Below the pieces are notes generated by a model. The model had not been told where the DNA came from. It made no database searches and was given only the letters and a program-made list of their open reading frames with translations. The translations under genes and the position numbers were made by a program. Of a DNA stretch of 64,000 nucleotides, positions 16,141 through 25,871 are shown piece after piece; position 1 is the stretch's first letter; each line of letters opens with the position of its first letter. The DNA comes from Bradyrhizobium ottawaense (GTDB lineage: Bacteria; Pseudomonadota; Alphaproteobacteria; Rhizobiales; Xanthobacteraceae): assembly GCF_900099825.1 (NCBI RefSeq), contig NZ_LT629693.1:5963001-6027000 (forward strand), read 5' to 3'.

Positions 16141-17163
16141 TCACGCGGCCGCGGTATCAATCGAGCGGCGTATCACCTGCTGCACCTCCGCATTCGACAG
16201 GAACAAATCGTGGTTGATGATACCCCAGCCTGCCTGGGAAGCATCGATCACACGCACCCCGAGCTGCTCGATGGCGGCCTTCTCGGCGGCGCCGACTCGT
16301 GTCATCCCGCCAGCGATTCGTCCCGACAGCGCCAACGCGCGATCGTTCGTCGCGGCGATGACGGTGATCTTGCCGGCGAGCGGTCCGATGCGGTTGATCG
16401 CCGACGAGAATACGTCCATATCGATGTCCGGTGCGGCAAACACTACCGCGCCGATCCTTCCCGCAACGGTGTCTCCGTATCGCGCATAGAGCTGACGCAA
16501 GCTTTCGAGCGTCAGCATGGTTCCCATGCTGTGCGCGACGATGTGGACGCGGCCGCCGCCCGGAGCCGACACGATGGATGAGAGCACGCGTTCGAAGTCG
16601 TCGCGGGACCACATCGCACTTTCGCGGTCATAGGCGTAGTCGAACAGTCCCGCCTTGGAGGGCCAGGAGAATAGCATCGTCCGGCCGCGGAACTTGATTG
16701 CATCGGAGAGGTGCGCGGCATCGAGCGCCGCTGTCTCGAACGTCTGTTTGAAGCCGTGCACGTAGATCAGGACGTCTGGTCCGCCGCCGGCCTGCGCAAG
16801 AAGATCGCCGACCTTCCCCGACACCGGCTCGACCTCATCAAGACGCCAATCGCCAAGTCCGACTGCGGCGAGAGAGAGACGGCCGTCGTCTGGCGGCACC
16901 AGCTTCGCCCGTGCGACCGTTATCGCAGAAGCCCGCTCCGGCCCGAACCACGGCTTCGCGCGCCCGCCGTTCACCCGCTTGCGTGTGGTTGTGACGAGCA
17001 GTGTAGGATCAACTGAAAGCGACGAAGCGTCGAAGGACGCGCCCGTCGCGCCTAAGCCGGCGCATCCCCCGAGTGCGAGCACGCTGGTTGCAGAAGCAAG
17101 CCCGCCCAGGACCGCGCGGCGGGATGCAATAGCCTCGTGTTGCAGCAAACGTCGGACGATCAC
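16141..17163 (-). CDS. Alpha/beta-hydrolase lipoprotein (DUF900 family)
   Basis: 340 residues. The N-terminus is a lipoprotein leader with a twin-arginine flavour: SRRAVLGGLASATSVLALGG, lipobox Cys34. The hydrolase domain (~residues 125-335) has the oxyanion strand VLIYVHGFKQTFE, the nucleophile elbow HIVAHSMGTM with Ser212, an Asp-bearing strand VVFAAPDIDMDVF and a late His in GIINHDLFL. DUF900 proteins are predicted esterases or lipases of unknown substrate, here probably tethered to the membrane facing the periplasm. It is transcribed alone and convergent with the redoxin gene. Confidence 0.88.
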   Translation of the reverse strand: MIVRRLLQHEAIASRRAVLGGLASATSVLALGGCAGLGATGASFDASSLSVDPTLLVTTTRKRVNGGRAKPWFGPERASAITVARAKLVPPDDGRLSLAAVGLGDWRLDEVEPVSGKVGDLLAQAGGGPDVLIYVHGFKQTFETAALDAAHLSDAIKFRGRTMLFSWPSKAGLFDYAYDRESAMWSRDDFERVLSSIVSAPGGGRVHIVAHSMGTMLTLESLRQLYARYGDTVAGRIGAVVFAAPDIDMDVFSSAINRIGPLAGKITVIAATNDRALALSGRIAGGMTRVGAAEKAAIEQLGVRVIDASQAGWGIINHDLFLSNAEVQQVIRRSIDTAAA

Positions 17164-17250
17164 GCGGAACCCTTCAGGAACACTGCCCGCCGTAGGGCTC
17201 GCCCCCTGTTGGCTCCCTAATGGCGGCGAGAAGAGGGCGGGCGGGCCCCG

Positions 17251-17385
17251 CCGGAACCAGGCGCGTCGTCAGACCCTCGGGGTGGGGGGTGGTCAATTCT
17301 CTGGCGCGAAGAGGATGCGGACCGGTGGGCCTCATTCATACGCAAAAATTTCTGAATTCAATCCGAAAAGCCCACTTATGTGAGT
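17251..17385. repeat. Dispersed intergenic repeat, copy b
   Basis: CCGGAACCAGGCGCGTCGTC leads into the shared GGGGTGGGGGGTGGTCAATT core, with a CACTTATGTGAG end. It lies between the hydrolase gene and IS91 copy A. Confidence 0.75.
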
Positions 17386-17445
17386 TGCGTCACTTCGACT
17401 TGTCTTCAGTCTCGATTTTTGGCTCTCACCTGACGTGCGGTTTCA

Positions 17446-17475
17446 ATGTCCGTTGTTGGGTGGGAAAGCGGACAT
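17446..17475. promoter_or_regulatory. Recurrent palindrome (ATGTCCG...CGGACAT)
   Basis: A perfect 7-bp stem ATGTCCG/CGGACAT with a loop TTGTTGGGTGGGAAAG. It belongs to a repeat family with variants at 36070, 50409, 52433 and 56883 and at both intron insertion sites. It may act as a terminator-like hairpin, but no T-tract follows. Confidence 0.5.
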
Positions 17476-17854
17476 GGCGGTTACGAGCGCCGACTTCCGA
17501 GTTTGTGAAGGTTTGCGGATGGCGGCCCCATGATGGTGGCGCGGCGGGTACGGTGGGGCCGGCGTACGCAAACCTCCAATGGAGGAAACCGCGGAAGGTG
17601 TGGAGGCGAGGTCTTGCGTCAGGCGCTATGGGGATTTCGACGCTGGCGGTCTGTTGCCGAGGTGCGTTGAAGGCTTGTTTGGGAAGCGATTGAGGGGGCG
17701 ACGAACGCGGTCGGCCGATTGCGATAGGCAGAATCGGCGTCGCGCAGCGGACGACGGCTATCGAGAGCGACGCGAGGGCAAGCATGATCATTGCCAGCCA
17801 AGAGCCGGCGAAGCAGCAGGGCCGCGATGGGGTGTGGCCGCGAATCTGATCTGA

Positions 17855-19066
17855 TCATGATGTGTCGATCCTGATCACGATTGGGGATGCCGCCGGCCGG
17901 TAACGCGGCGAGGCGCCGCGCTGGAACCTCTCGATGACGATCATGCGACCGCCGCAGCACGGACACGGGTTCGGCTTGGGTTCGGTGGCCTCGGGGCAGC
18001 TGGTATCGCCAGCCTCGGGCTGTGCCGCCGTCACGTCGAGCATGCGGCGCGCTTGAGCGATGTTGTCGGCGCGGGTTCCGCTGGCAAGCAGGCCGTAGTG
18101 GCGAATGCGGTGGAACCCTTGCGGCAGGACGTGGATCAGGAATCTGCGGATGAACTCGACGGTGGCGAGTGTCATGACCTTCCGGCGATCACGACCTTCA
18201 GCGCGATAGTCCTTCCATCGGAAGGTTACGCCGTTGCGGTCGCAGGCGATCAGCCTGCTGTTGGCGATGGCGACGCGGTGGGTATAGCGCGACAGATAGG
18301 CCAGCACGGCCTGTGGGCCGCCGAACGGACGCTTGGCATAGACCACCCATTTGGCTTGGCGCAGCGGAGCCAGATGACCCGCGAACGCCTGTGGGTCGGC
18401 GAGAGCGGCGTGAGCGCCGAAGAACTGGAGACGACCGGCCTCGTGTGCGGCGAGGAGCTTCTCCAGAAATAGCCGGCGGAACAGTCGCGAGAGCACACGC
18501 ACCGGGAGGAAGAAGCCGGGGCGGCACGTCACCCAGCGCTCGCCGTCGAGCGAGATGCCGCCGCCCGGCACGATCATGTGCACGTGCGGATGATGGGTCA
18601 TGGCGGAGCCCCAGGTATGGAGGACCGAGGTGATGCCGACGCGGGCGCCGAGGTGCTTGGGGTCGGCGGCGATGGTGCTCAGGGTCTCGGCCGAGGTCTT
18701 GAACAGGAGGTCGTAGACGACCGCCTTGTTGTGATAGGCGATGTCGGCGACGGCCGCTGGCAGCGTAAATACGACATGATAGTACGGCACCGGCAGCAGA
18801 TCGGCTTCGCGCGCGGCCAGCCATTCCTTTGCCGCCGCGCCCTGGCACTTCGGGCAATGCCGATTGCGGCAACTATTGTATGAGATCTGGCTGTAGGCGC
18901 ACTCCTCACAGAGCGCGACATGGCCGCCGAGGGCTGCCGTGCGGCAGCTCTCGATCGCCGACATCACCTTCAATTGGCCCAGGCTGACATGGCCGGCATT
19001 GGCCCGGCGCCATGCCGGGCCGTGGCCGCGGAAGATATCCGCGACCTCCAGCGATGGACGCGACAC
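17855..19066 (-). CDS. IS91-family transposase (copy A, intact)
   Basis: 403 residues. The zinc-binding N-terminus has CEECAYSQISYNSCRNRHCPKCQ-type cysteines (residues ~53-75). The catalytic part has HHPHVHMIVPGGG, a histidine-hydrophobe-histidine metal site, and a tyrosine motif VLAYLSRYTHRVAIA. This is the HUH/Y2 replicase layout. A second CxxC pair lies near the C-terminus (PCPCCGGRM). It starts 12 nt after the upstream recombinase frame ends, so the two are probably co-transcribed. Confidence 0.9.
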   Translation of the reverse strand: MSRPSLEVADIFRGHGPAWRRANAGHVSLGQLKVMSAIESCRTAALGGHVALCEECAYSQISYNSCRNRHCPKCQGAAAKEWLAAREADLLPVPYYHVVFTLPAAVADIAYHNKAVVYDLLFKTSAETLSTIAADPKHLGARVGITSVLHTWGSAMTHHPHVHMIVPGGGISLDGERWVTCRPGFFLPVRVLSRLFRRLFLEKLLAAHEAGRLQFFGAHAALADPQAFAGHLAPLRQAKWVVYAKRPFGGPQAVLAYLSRYTHRVAIANSRLIACDRNGVTFRWKDYRAEGRDRRKVMTLATVEFIRRFLIHVLPQGFHRIRHYGLLASGTRADNIAQARRMLDVTAAQPEAGDTSCPEATEPKPNPCPCCGGRMIVIERFQRGASPRYRPAASPIVIRIDTS

Positions 19067-19078
19067 GAGGAGCCCGCG

Positions 19079-19947
19079 TCAGGTCGGCGGCTCGGCCTGT
19101 GTCAGCGTGATGCGGTCGAGCGGGCTCATGACTTGCTGGATCGTCTTTGTGGCGACGCGGGTATAGAGCGCCGTGGTGTCGAGCTTGGCATGGCCGAGTA
19201 GGACCTGGATCACCCGGATATCGATGTTCTGCTCGAGCAAGTGAGTGGCGAAGCTGTGCCGCAAGGTATGGAGCGATACGCGCTTGTCGATCTCGGCTCT
19301 ATCGGCGGCGGCATGGCATGCGCGGTTGAGTTGGCGCATCGTCAGTGGGTTCAGCCGGTTCTGTCCCGGAAACAGCCAGCCTTGTGGCCGCGCCAGCTTC
19401 CACCAGGCCCGCAGCAGAGCGAGCAGATGCGGGGACAGCATGACATAGCGATCCTTGCGGCCTTTGCCTTGCTCGACCCGGATCACCATGCGCTGGCTGT
19501 CGATGTCGGATACCTTCAGTGCCACCACTTCAGAGCACGTAATCCTGCTCCGTAAGCCACGCTCAACGCCGTCTTGTATTTGAGCGATGGTGCCGCATCG
19601 AGCAGGCGCGCCACTTCCTCCGGACTCAGCACCACCGGCAGCTTGCTGGGTTCATGGACGAATGCCGTGCGCTCCACGATATCCGGCCGCCCGAGCGTGA
19701 CCTTGAAGAAAAACCGCAGCGTCGAGATGGTCTGGTTGAGAGTAGGAACACCGGCGCCGCTCCCCGCCAAATGGAGCTGGTAGCGACGGAGGTCTTCGAA
19801 GTTCGCCGTATCGGGCGAGCGGCCGAGATAGGCGGCGAAGTTCTTGACCCTTTGAAGGTAGTCATGTTGGGTCTTCGGCGCGAACTTCCGGATCGTCATG
19901 TCTTCGATCATGCGCCGGCGTAACGGGCTCATTGCCTGGTCGGTCAT
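19079..19947 (-). pseudogene. Tyrosine recombinase of IS91 copy A, frameshifted
   Basis: The first frame (19516-19947) gives a SAM-like core-binding domain, MTIRKFAPKTQHDYLQRVKN, ending SVAYGAGLRALKWWH. The second (19079-19528) continues VALKVSDIDSQ and holds the catalytic HTLRHSFATHLLEQ, VLLGHAKLDTTALYTRV residues. Adding one base after GCT in CGTGCTCTGAAGTGG restores the usual RASEVVALKVSDID join. The same lesion is in copy B, so it predates duplication. Without recoding, the protein is split. Confidence 0.8.
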
Positions 19948-20163
19948 GGGGAGGCTCCTGTCTGGAGTGAGGGTTGCAACTCCTCATCTTCAGACAGGAC
20001 GCGCCTCTTATCTCTCCCCACCCCGCGCGGTTGGCTGCGGAGCGCTACCGCGCGAGCGGTTTAGACCGTATGTCCCTTTCCATGTGAAGGCGACTCGCCC
20101 TCGATGTGATGACGAGGGTTGCCCGGATAGGCCGGGTAGAGCCTCACACAAGGGGGGCGAGTC

Positions 20164-21291
20164 ATGGAGCATCATAGCGAAGCGTTCGTGGCGTTGGACA
20201 CTGCGAAATTGCGCAATGCGGTGGCGATTGCCGATGCCGGTCGAAACGGTGAGATTCGCTATCTCGGCGAGATCGACAATACTGAAGCCGAGACACGTAA
20301 GCTCGTGGCAAAACTCGCGAGCAAACATGCTCGATTGACGTTCTGCTACGAGGCTGGCCCGACAGGTTACGGTCTCTACCGCTTGATCAAGAGCATCGGC
20401 CATGACTGCATTGTGGTGGCACCGTCGCTGATCCCATCCAAGCCAGGTGATCGGGTCAAAACCAATCGGCGCGACGCCGTCAATCTCGTGAAGCTGCTCA
20501 GGGCCGGTGAGCTGACGGCGGTCTGGGTGCCTGATGAGCGTCACGAGGCGATGCGGGACCTCGTGCGGGCTCGCGATGCCGCGGTTAAGGACTACAGAAT
20601 CAAGCGCCAGAACGTCTCCTCGCTTCTGCTTCGTCTCGGCCGTCACTATCCGGGCAAGAAAACCTGGGGGCGGACGCACATCAACTGGCTCACCGGCCTC
20701 AAGCTTGAGCATCGCGAGCAGCGCATCGCCTTCGAAGAAATGCTGTTGGCTGTACGACAGGTCCGGGAACGGATCGAGCGGTTGGAACAGGCCATGCGCG
20801 AGGCCGTGGCGGACTGGACTCTGGCACCAGTCATCGAGGCAGTGCAGGCGATGCGTGGCATCGACATGGTCGGGGCGATCGCGTTCCTGGCCGAGCTTGG
20901 CGATCTGTCGCGCTTCGAGAACCCCCGTCAGTTGATGGCCTATCTTGGCCTTACCCCGTCAGAGAGATCGACCGGGGAGAGCGTCAAACGCGGTGGCATC
21001 ACCAAGGCCGGCAACACGCGTGCACGACGGCTGCTCATCGAGGCTGCGTGGAGCTACCGATTCCCGCCACGCGTCAGCAAGGACATGCAGACCAGGATCG
21101 GGGCCGCGCCACGGACGGCCCGCGAGATTGCCTGGAAGGCGCAGATGCGGCTTTGTGGCCGCTTCAGGACACTGACGCGGAAGGGCAAGCGGCCGACGAT
21201 CGTGGTGACTGCGATCGCCCGCGAGCTGTCAGCCTTCATCTGGGCGATCAACCGTGAGTTCGTAGGATCTCATGCGACGGCGAACCGGTAG
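20164..21291 (+). CDS. IS110-family transposase
   Basis: 375 residues. The N-terminal RuvC-like DEDD domain has FVALDTAKLRNAVAI (first Asp), TFCYEAGPTGYGLYR (Glu) and TNRRDAVNLVKLLRAGELTAVWV (Asp). The C-terminal transposase_20 region has VQAMRGIDMVGAIAFLAELGD and LMAYLGLTPSERSTG with its conserved Ser. IS110 enzymes cut and join DNA without terminal inverted repeats, guided in some cases by a structured RNA from the element's flank. The element abuts IS91 copy A (20064) with about 100 bp of leader. Confidence 0.9.
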   Translation: MEHHSEAFVALDTAKLRNAVAIADAGRNGEIRYLGEIDNTEAETRKLVAKLASKHARLTFCYEAGPTGYGLYRLIKSIGHDCIVVAPSLIPSKPGDRVKTNRRDAVNLVKLLRAGELTAVWVPDERHEAMRDLVRARDAAVKDYRIKRQNVSSLLLRLGRHYPGKKTWGRTHINWLTGLKLEHREQRIAFEEMLLAVRQVRERIERLEQAMREAVADWTLAPVIEAVQAMRGIDMVGAIAFLAELGDLSRFENPRQLMAYLGLTPSERSTGESVKRGGITKAGNTRARRLLIEAAWSYRFPPRVSKDMQTRIGAAPRTAREIAWKAQMRLCGRFRTLTRKGKRPTIVVTAIARELSAFIWAINREFVGSHATANR

Positions 21292-21891
21292 ACCGGGGTC
21301 ATGGACCGCTCGAGCTATGAAGGGCTCGACCGGCCCACAACCCCTCCGTCCTCACACGTAGCAACAGGCTAATATCAGCGGAGCATCATCGAACATCAAT
21401 CGTGCAGCAGCGAGGGCGGGGCCACGGCAGGGGAACTCCCGCTTGGACTATGTGGCCGATCGCAAGATCGATGCCCGCGTTTAGACAGGGACAGCCCCGG
21501 ACGAACAAACGGAAATGCGGTACCCAACCCGCGAATCAGAGTTTGATCACCGACGTCTTCAGGTCCCGCCCTCACCCCTGCACGATCTATCGCCCAGACC
21601 CTCAAGCCAGAATGGCAGTAAGAGGGCGATCAATCGCGCGTTCGGCGCTTGACGAGGGACATCAGAGTCCTTTGACCCCAAGCCGACATCGACCGTTATT
21701 ACACGCGCGACACCGGGCGGCAGGTGGCGACGCGGTATGACCGGCACGAGAAGTTCATTCGGATGAGCCGAGGCGAGCGCTCGCGCTATTTTTGCAACAA
21801 CAAGCCGAAAAATCGTGAGACCACCATTATAACACAATGGAACCGCGACTCCGGGTCTAACGTTCGCGTGATTACGAACCGAGGAAATCCG
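21292..21891. other. IS110 right flank and intergenic DNA, no gene supported
   Basis: The first 100-150 bp are probably the right end of the IS110 element, a region that in IS110 relatives can encode guide RNA. Near 21690-21765 a frame reads DIDRYYTRDTGRQVATRYDR, faintly like the C-terminus of IS5-type transposases. It is in frame with the autotransporter but is not part of it. Confidence 0.35.
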
Positions 21892-23853
21892 ATGCGCACC
21901 AACGGTCACAGGTTTTCGTTCGCCCCCGCGTCGGTGCGGGCATCGTCTGAAAAGCCGTCCGGAGTTCGGGGCGCTGTGGCGGTACTGGGCCTGATGGGAG
22001 CGACACTGACTTCTCCCAGCCATGCGCAGCAGGCGCCGTCTCTGGGGACGGCCGCGAGCTTCGCAGTTCTGGCCGGCTCAACAGTTACCAACACAGGCTC
22101 GACTGTGATCAATGGAAATGTCGGCGTCAGCCCTGGCTCCGCGGTCACTGGGTTTCCCCCTGGCATTGTAAACGGCGTCATAAGTGCGGCCGATGCCGTT
22201 GCCGCTCAAGCTCAAATTGATAACATTACCGCCTACAACGTTTTGGCAGGCAGGCCTGTTTCGACTAATCTGACAGGTCAGGACCTGGGAGGCAAAACGC
22301 TGATAGCGGGCGTCTACGGTTTCAATACGTCAGCTCAATTGACTGGCACTCTCACACTTAATGGGCAAGGCAACCCGAACTCAGTCTTCATCATCAACAC
22401 CGGAAGCACGCTGACCACTGCCAGCGGTTCGAGCATTTCGCTGATCAACGGTGCTCAGGGTGGCAACGTATTTTTCAGGGTTGGCAGTTCGGCGACGCTT
22501 GGCACGAGCACATCGTTCGTTGGGGACATTCTCGCACTGACGAGCATCACGCTGAATACCAACGCCACCATCAAATGCGGTGATGCTTTGGCACAAAACG
22601 GTGCGGTCACGTTGGATACCAACACCATCACAACATGCACGACCACCACGGCCTCGGCTTCGTCTGCGCTGACCTCCTCAGCCACGAGCAATCAACGCGC
22701 GGTCGCAAATTCCATTGATACCTTTATTAGAAGCGGCGGCACGCTGCCGCCGGCATTCTTCGGCCTGCTCTCGTTCCTGTCACCCAGCCAACTGCAAAGC
22801 GCTTTCACACAGCTTTCAGGAGAAGTCGCTACCGGCCCGGCGCAAGCAGGAACCCAGGCGATGAACTCATTCCTGTCGCTGGTGACCAACCCGTACGCCG
22901 AAAATCGCCCGTTCGCCCCGAACCGCCCCGTCTCTCCAATGTACGTCAAGGCTGTCCCGCGCGCTGCCGCGTGGAACCCCGATCCGCGCCTTTGGGGCGT
23001 TTGGGCTGCGGCCTATGGTGGGCAAACCAACGCAAATGGTGACGCGTTGGGTGTTGGAAGCCACGACAGGTCAGTGAGCGACGTCGGCTTTGCCACTGGC
23101 CTCGACTATCGGGTCACGCCCAACACCGTGGCCGGCTTCGCGCTTTCGGGCGGGGCCACCCGTTATGGCTTGTCGGAAGGTTTAGGCCGCGGACGCAGCG
23201 ACATGTTCCAGGCGGCCATCTACAGCACAACGCGTGTAGATGCGGCCTATGTCTCGGCCGCAATCGCCTACGGCTTTCATCAGTTTAACACCGACCGGTT
23301 CGTGACCGTGGCGGGTACCGACCATCTGGCCTCCGATTTCGCCGCTAATGACATTGGTGGCCGGCTCGAAGGCGGATATCGCTTCGCCATTCCGAGTATG
23401 GGTTGGCAGGGTCAGTCCGGGGTCACTCCCTACGCCGCTGTGCAAGTGCAGAGCTTCCGAACGCCGTCCTACAGCGAAACCGCGCTCTCCGGCGCGTCGG
23501 TTTTCGCACTTTCCTACAACGCCAGGACGATCACCACCACCCGCACGGAGCTTGGCTCCTGGCTCGACTGGAGCATTCCGGTTGACTACGACACCACACT
23601 GTCCCTGCGTGGCCGTGCCGCCTGGGCTCACGACGATTGGTCCTCGCCGAACATCACCGCCGGGTTCCAAGCGCTGCCTGGATCAATCTTCGTCGTGACC
23701 GGCGCGGCGCCGGCCACCGATTTGGCACTTGTGTCGGCTGGCGTGGAGATCGGGTTCAGGAACGGGTTTTCGGTCGGCGCGCGGTTCGACGGTGAATTCG
23801 CCGAAAATTCGACGAAATACTCCGGTATGGGCCGGCTGCGTTATACTTGGTGA
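21892..23853 (+). CDS. Autotransporter with DUF3494 (ice-binding-like) passenger
   Basis: 653 residues from ATG 21892, which has GAGGAA upstream; an in-frame ATG at 21724 is rejected because its extension resembles IS debris. There is a signal peptide to about residue 45 (ATLTSPSHAQ). Residues ~48-245 are a DUF3494 beta-solenoid: LGTAASFAVLAGSTVTNTG, VINGNVGVSPGSAVTGFPPG, TLTLNGQGNPNSVFIINTGS, then a NVFFRVGSSATLGTSTSFVG block. A Ser/Thr-rich linker follows, then a C-terminal autotransporter barrel (~residues 370-653; LWGVWAAAYGG, GFATGLDYRV, ending GRLRYTW). The passenger should be displayed on the cell surface. DUF3494 proteins bind ice or act as adhesins; which applies here is unknown. Confidence 0.88.
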   Translation: MRTNGHRFSFAPASVRASSEKPSGVRGAVAVLGLMGATLTSPSHAQQAPSLGTAASFAVLAGSTVTNTGSTVINGNVGVSPGSAVTGFPPGIVNGVISAADAVAAQAQIDNITAYNVLAGRPVSTNLTGQDLGGKTLIAGVYGFNTSAQLTGTLTLNGQGNPNSVFIINTGSTLTTASGSSISLINGAQGGNVFFRVGSSATLGTSTSFVGDILALTSITLNTNATIKCGDALAQNGAVTLDTNTITTCTTTTASASSALTSSATSNQRAVANSIDTFIRSGGTLPPAFFGLLSFLSPSQLQSAFTQLSGEVATGPAQAGTQAMNSFLSLVTNPYAENRPFAPNRPVSPMYVKAVPRAAAWNPDPRLWGVWAAAYGGQTNANGDALGVGSHDRSVSDVGFATGLDYRVTPNTVAGFALSGGATRYGLSEGLGRGRSDMFQAAIYSTTRVDAAYVSAAIAYGFHQFNTDRFVTVAGTDHLASDFAANDIGGRLEGGYRFAIPSMGWQGQSGVTPYAAVQVQSFRTPSYSETALSGASVFALSYNARTITTTRTELGSWLDWSIPVDYDTTLSLRGRAAWAHDDWSSPNITAGFQALPGSIFVVTGAAPATDLALVSAGVEIGFRNGFSVGARFDGEFAENSTKYSGMGRLRYTW

Positions 23854-23919
23854 GAAATCAAACTCACAAGATTCGGCCGCCGGCGTCCTGATTAGCTACC
23901 GCGCGGCAGTATTACGTTC

Positions 23920-24099
23920 GTGCGGCTGGAAGGCATCTACACCGGACGTATTCTCACGGCCGACTAGCCCCGGTCCGGACTGCCAGTCCCGCAAGTCGCG
24001 ACCAAGGCCGAGCTGATCATCAACCTCAAGACCGCCAAGGTCATCGGCCTCACTGTGCCGCCGCCGCTCATCGCACGTGCCGACGATGTGATCGAATAA
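23920..24099 (+). pseudogene. C-terminal relic of a PF04392 ABC substrate-binding protein
   Basis: The frame reads IYTGRILTAD, then a TAG, then [20 protein letters not shown] and ARADDVIE before TAA. This matches the last 55 residues of the intact gene at 28436-29416 (VYTGRILKGEKPADLP, TKVELVINLKTAKALGLTMP, GRADEVIE). Nothing of the upstream 270 residues is present. Confidence 0.8.
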
Positions 24100-24224
24100 A
24101 GCTGTTGCTGCGGTGCATGAGTCTCCTTGTGGCACATAGCGTCAGTTTGCGCAGGTGCAAGGCCATGTCCGGAGTTGGGGGTAAAGCCGACCTGCCGGTT
24201 GAACGCTCGGACTTCTCACTTTGA
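24100..24224. repeat. Intergenic repeat of the palindrome family
   Basis: GTGCATGAGTCTCCTTGTGG and ATGTCCGGAGTTGGGGGTAA with CGGACTTCTCACTTTGACCC belong to the same recurrent 3'-flank repeat as 29430-29496 and 36034-36250. The IS110 relic begins right after its TTTGACCCAA end. Confidence 0.55.
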
Positions 24225-25810
24225 CCCAATGTATGGTCCGGCCGCGCGTTGCAAGAGGTTTCGTCAACCTGGCAGATGCGGTCTTGCATCAATGTATCCG
24301 GCCTCTGATTGGAGCGTGTTGTGCTCCGGGCCATCATGGATATCAGCGCGCATTCGAGCTAATTAGCGGACAGGCCTCGAACGGGCCATTCGGGTCACCA
24401 GTGTTCGCATGCGCCGGGAAGACCGATCCTCCATCGTCGTCTCATCCTCTCGCAGACCTCGGCGGGTAAGGGATGTTGGTTACGTCATCGATAGCTCCTC
24501 ACTTCGCACTGTTCCTTCGTTCGTGCCTGGCGGCCGTTCCTTCGTCCCGGCCTGCGCGCGCAGACGCGCCGCGCGCAAGGGCCGTCAAGGCCGGCCGTCG
24601 TGCTGTCCTGACGTCTTGCTCTACCGCTGCCAGGCTGCGCCTTGACGGCCCCGAGCACGGCGCGAGGATCAGGCAGGCCGGGACGCCATCTCATCTGTCT
24701 TGACGCACTCGAAGGCGCGCCCCTTGTTGAGAACCGCCCAGGCGATCCGGGCGAGCTTGTTGGCGAGCGCAATCGCCAGCACGTTGTGGTGCAATCGTTT
24801 CTTGGCGGCCTCGATCCAGGATTTGAGGCCATAGCGCTCCCAACACTTTACCTTGACCAGCACAACCCACGCGGCTTGCACAAACAGGACGCGCAGGTAG
24901 CGATTGCCGCGCCTTGATATCTTGCCGAGGATCGTGCGGTCGCCTGTCGATATCTGCTTCGGCACCAATCCGAGCCAGGCGCCGAAGTCGCGGCCCTTCG
25001 AGAACACGTCTCCAGTGCCGATCGCGGCTACCATCGCGCTCGAGATGATCGGGCCGATGCCCGGGAGTCATCAGTCGCTCGCAGCCTTTGTCTTGACGAG
25101 CCAATGCTTCGATTTCGCTGCAGAGGTCCTCAATGCGCGCGTCCAGTCGGCGCCAGTCTGCTGCCAGGTCCTCGATGATGCGCAACATGCGAGGCGCGAG
25201 GACATCGGTGCGCGTCGCGAGGATATCCGGCAACTCGGACCGCAGCGAACGCAGGCCTTGCCGCACGGCGATGCCCCGCTCCAGCAGGAACGCACGGATC
25301 TGATTGATGACGCCGGTACGCTGACCGACCAACCGCTCGCGCACGCGGTGCAGCGCCTGCAGGTCGAGCTGGTCGGCGGTCTTGGTCGCGACGAACTTCA
25401 TGGTCGGGCGTTGGACAGCCTCGGCGATGGCTTCCGCATCACGGAAGTCATTCTTCTGTCCCTTCGAATAGGGGCGCACGTATTTCGCCGGCATCAGGCG
25501 GGCGTCGTGGCCAAGCATTTGCAGCTTGCGACTGAGATGATGCGCGCCGACGCCGGCCTCCATGCCGATCCGACACGGCGGCAGATTGGCGAGTCGGGCC
25601 TCCACCTGGCCGCGTGACCACTTCTGCCGCAGCACGATGGCACCGCGCTGATTCTGGCCAATGATGTGGAACGAGTTCTTGCCGATATCGATGCCGATGA
25701 CGGCGGGCGAAGTGTCGAGTTTCTCTGACATGGCGTGCTCCTTGTCTTTGGCGCCCCTTGCCAGCTTCGCTTGCTGGCGGGGCAGGAGCACGGCCGGACC
25801 ATCCCATTAG
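24225..25810 (-). mobile_element. IS110-family (IS1111-like) element with a broken transposase
   Basis: Subterminal inverted repeats ATGGTCCGGCCG(C/T)GC near 24233 and 25786-25801 match those of the intact element at 31440-32890. Such subterminal repeats are an IS1111-group trait. Confidence 0.7.
24669..25731 (-). pseudogene. IS110 transposase, frameshifted
   Basis: From ATG 25731: VIGIDIGKNSFHIIGQNQRG, an Asp in a KNDFRDAEAIAEAVQRP segment, and VINQIRAFLLERGIAVRQG. The frame breaks near 25065, after CERLMTPG. The expected PGIGPIISSAMVAAIGTG, including the Ser-bearing region WLGLVPKQISTGDRTILG, continues in another frame from 25034 to 24669. The homologue at 31747-32802 is intact. An indel of one or two bases explains it, and the element is probably immobile on its own. 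Confidence 0.8.
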
Positions 25811-25871
25811 CGGTCCTCTGGGCCCGCATCCTGAGGGTACCGTGTTTCGATCGTCGCGCGTCCGAATCCGG

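Larger units (their letters stand above)
17493..20064 (-). mobile_element. IS91-type element, copy A (2572 bp)
   Basis: Boundaries come from comparison with copy B (39065-41635). The two are nearly identical from ACTTCCGAGTTTGTGAAG to GCGAGCGGTTTAG and unrelated outside. It contains a tyrosine-recombinase frame followed by an IS91 (Y2-type) transposase on the minus strand, plus about 360 bp of leading sequence with only a weak antisense frame at 17426-17791. Such elements move by a rolling-circle-like mechanism without terminal inverted repeats or target duplication. Confidence 0.88.

Noticed and set aside
21724..21891. Longer start for the autotransporter at 21724
   Set aside because: The extension lacks a signal peptide and resembles transposase debris. 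The ATG at 21892 has GAGGAA and a proper signal sequence.
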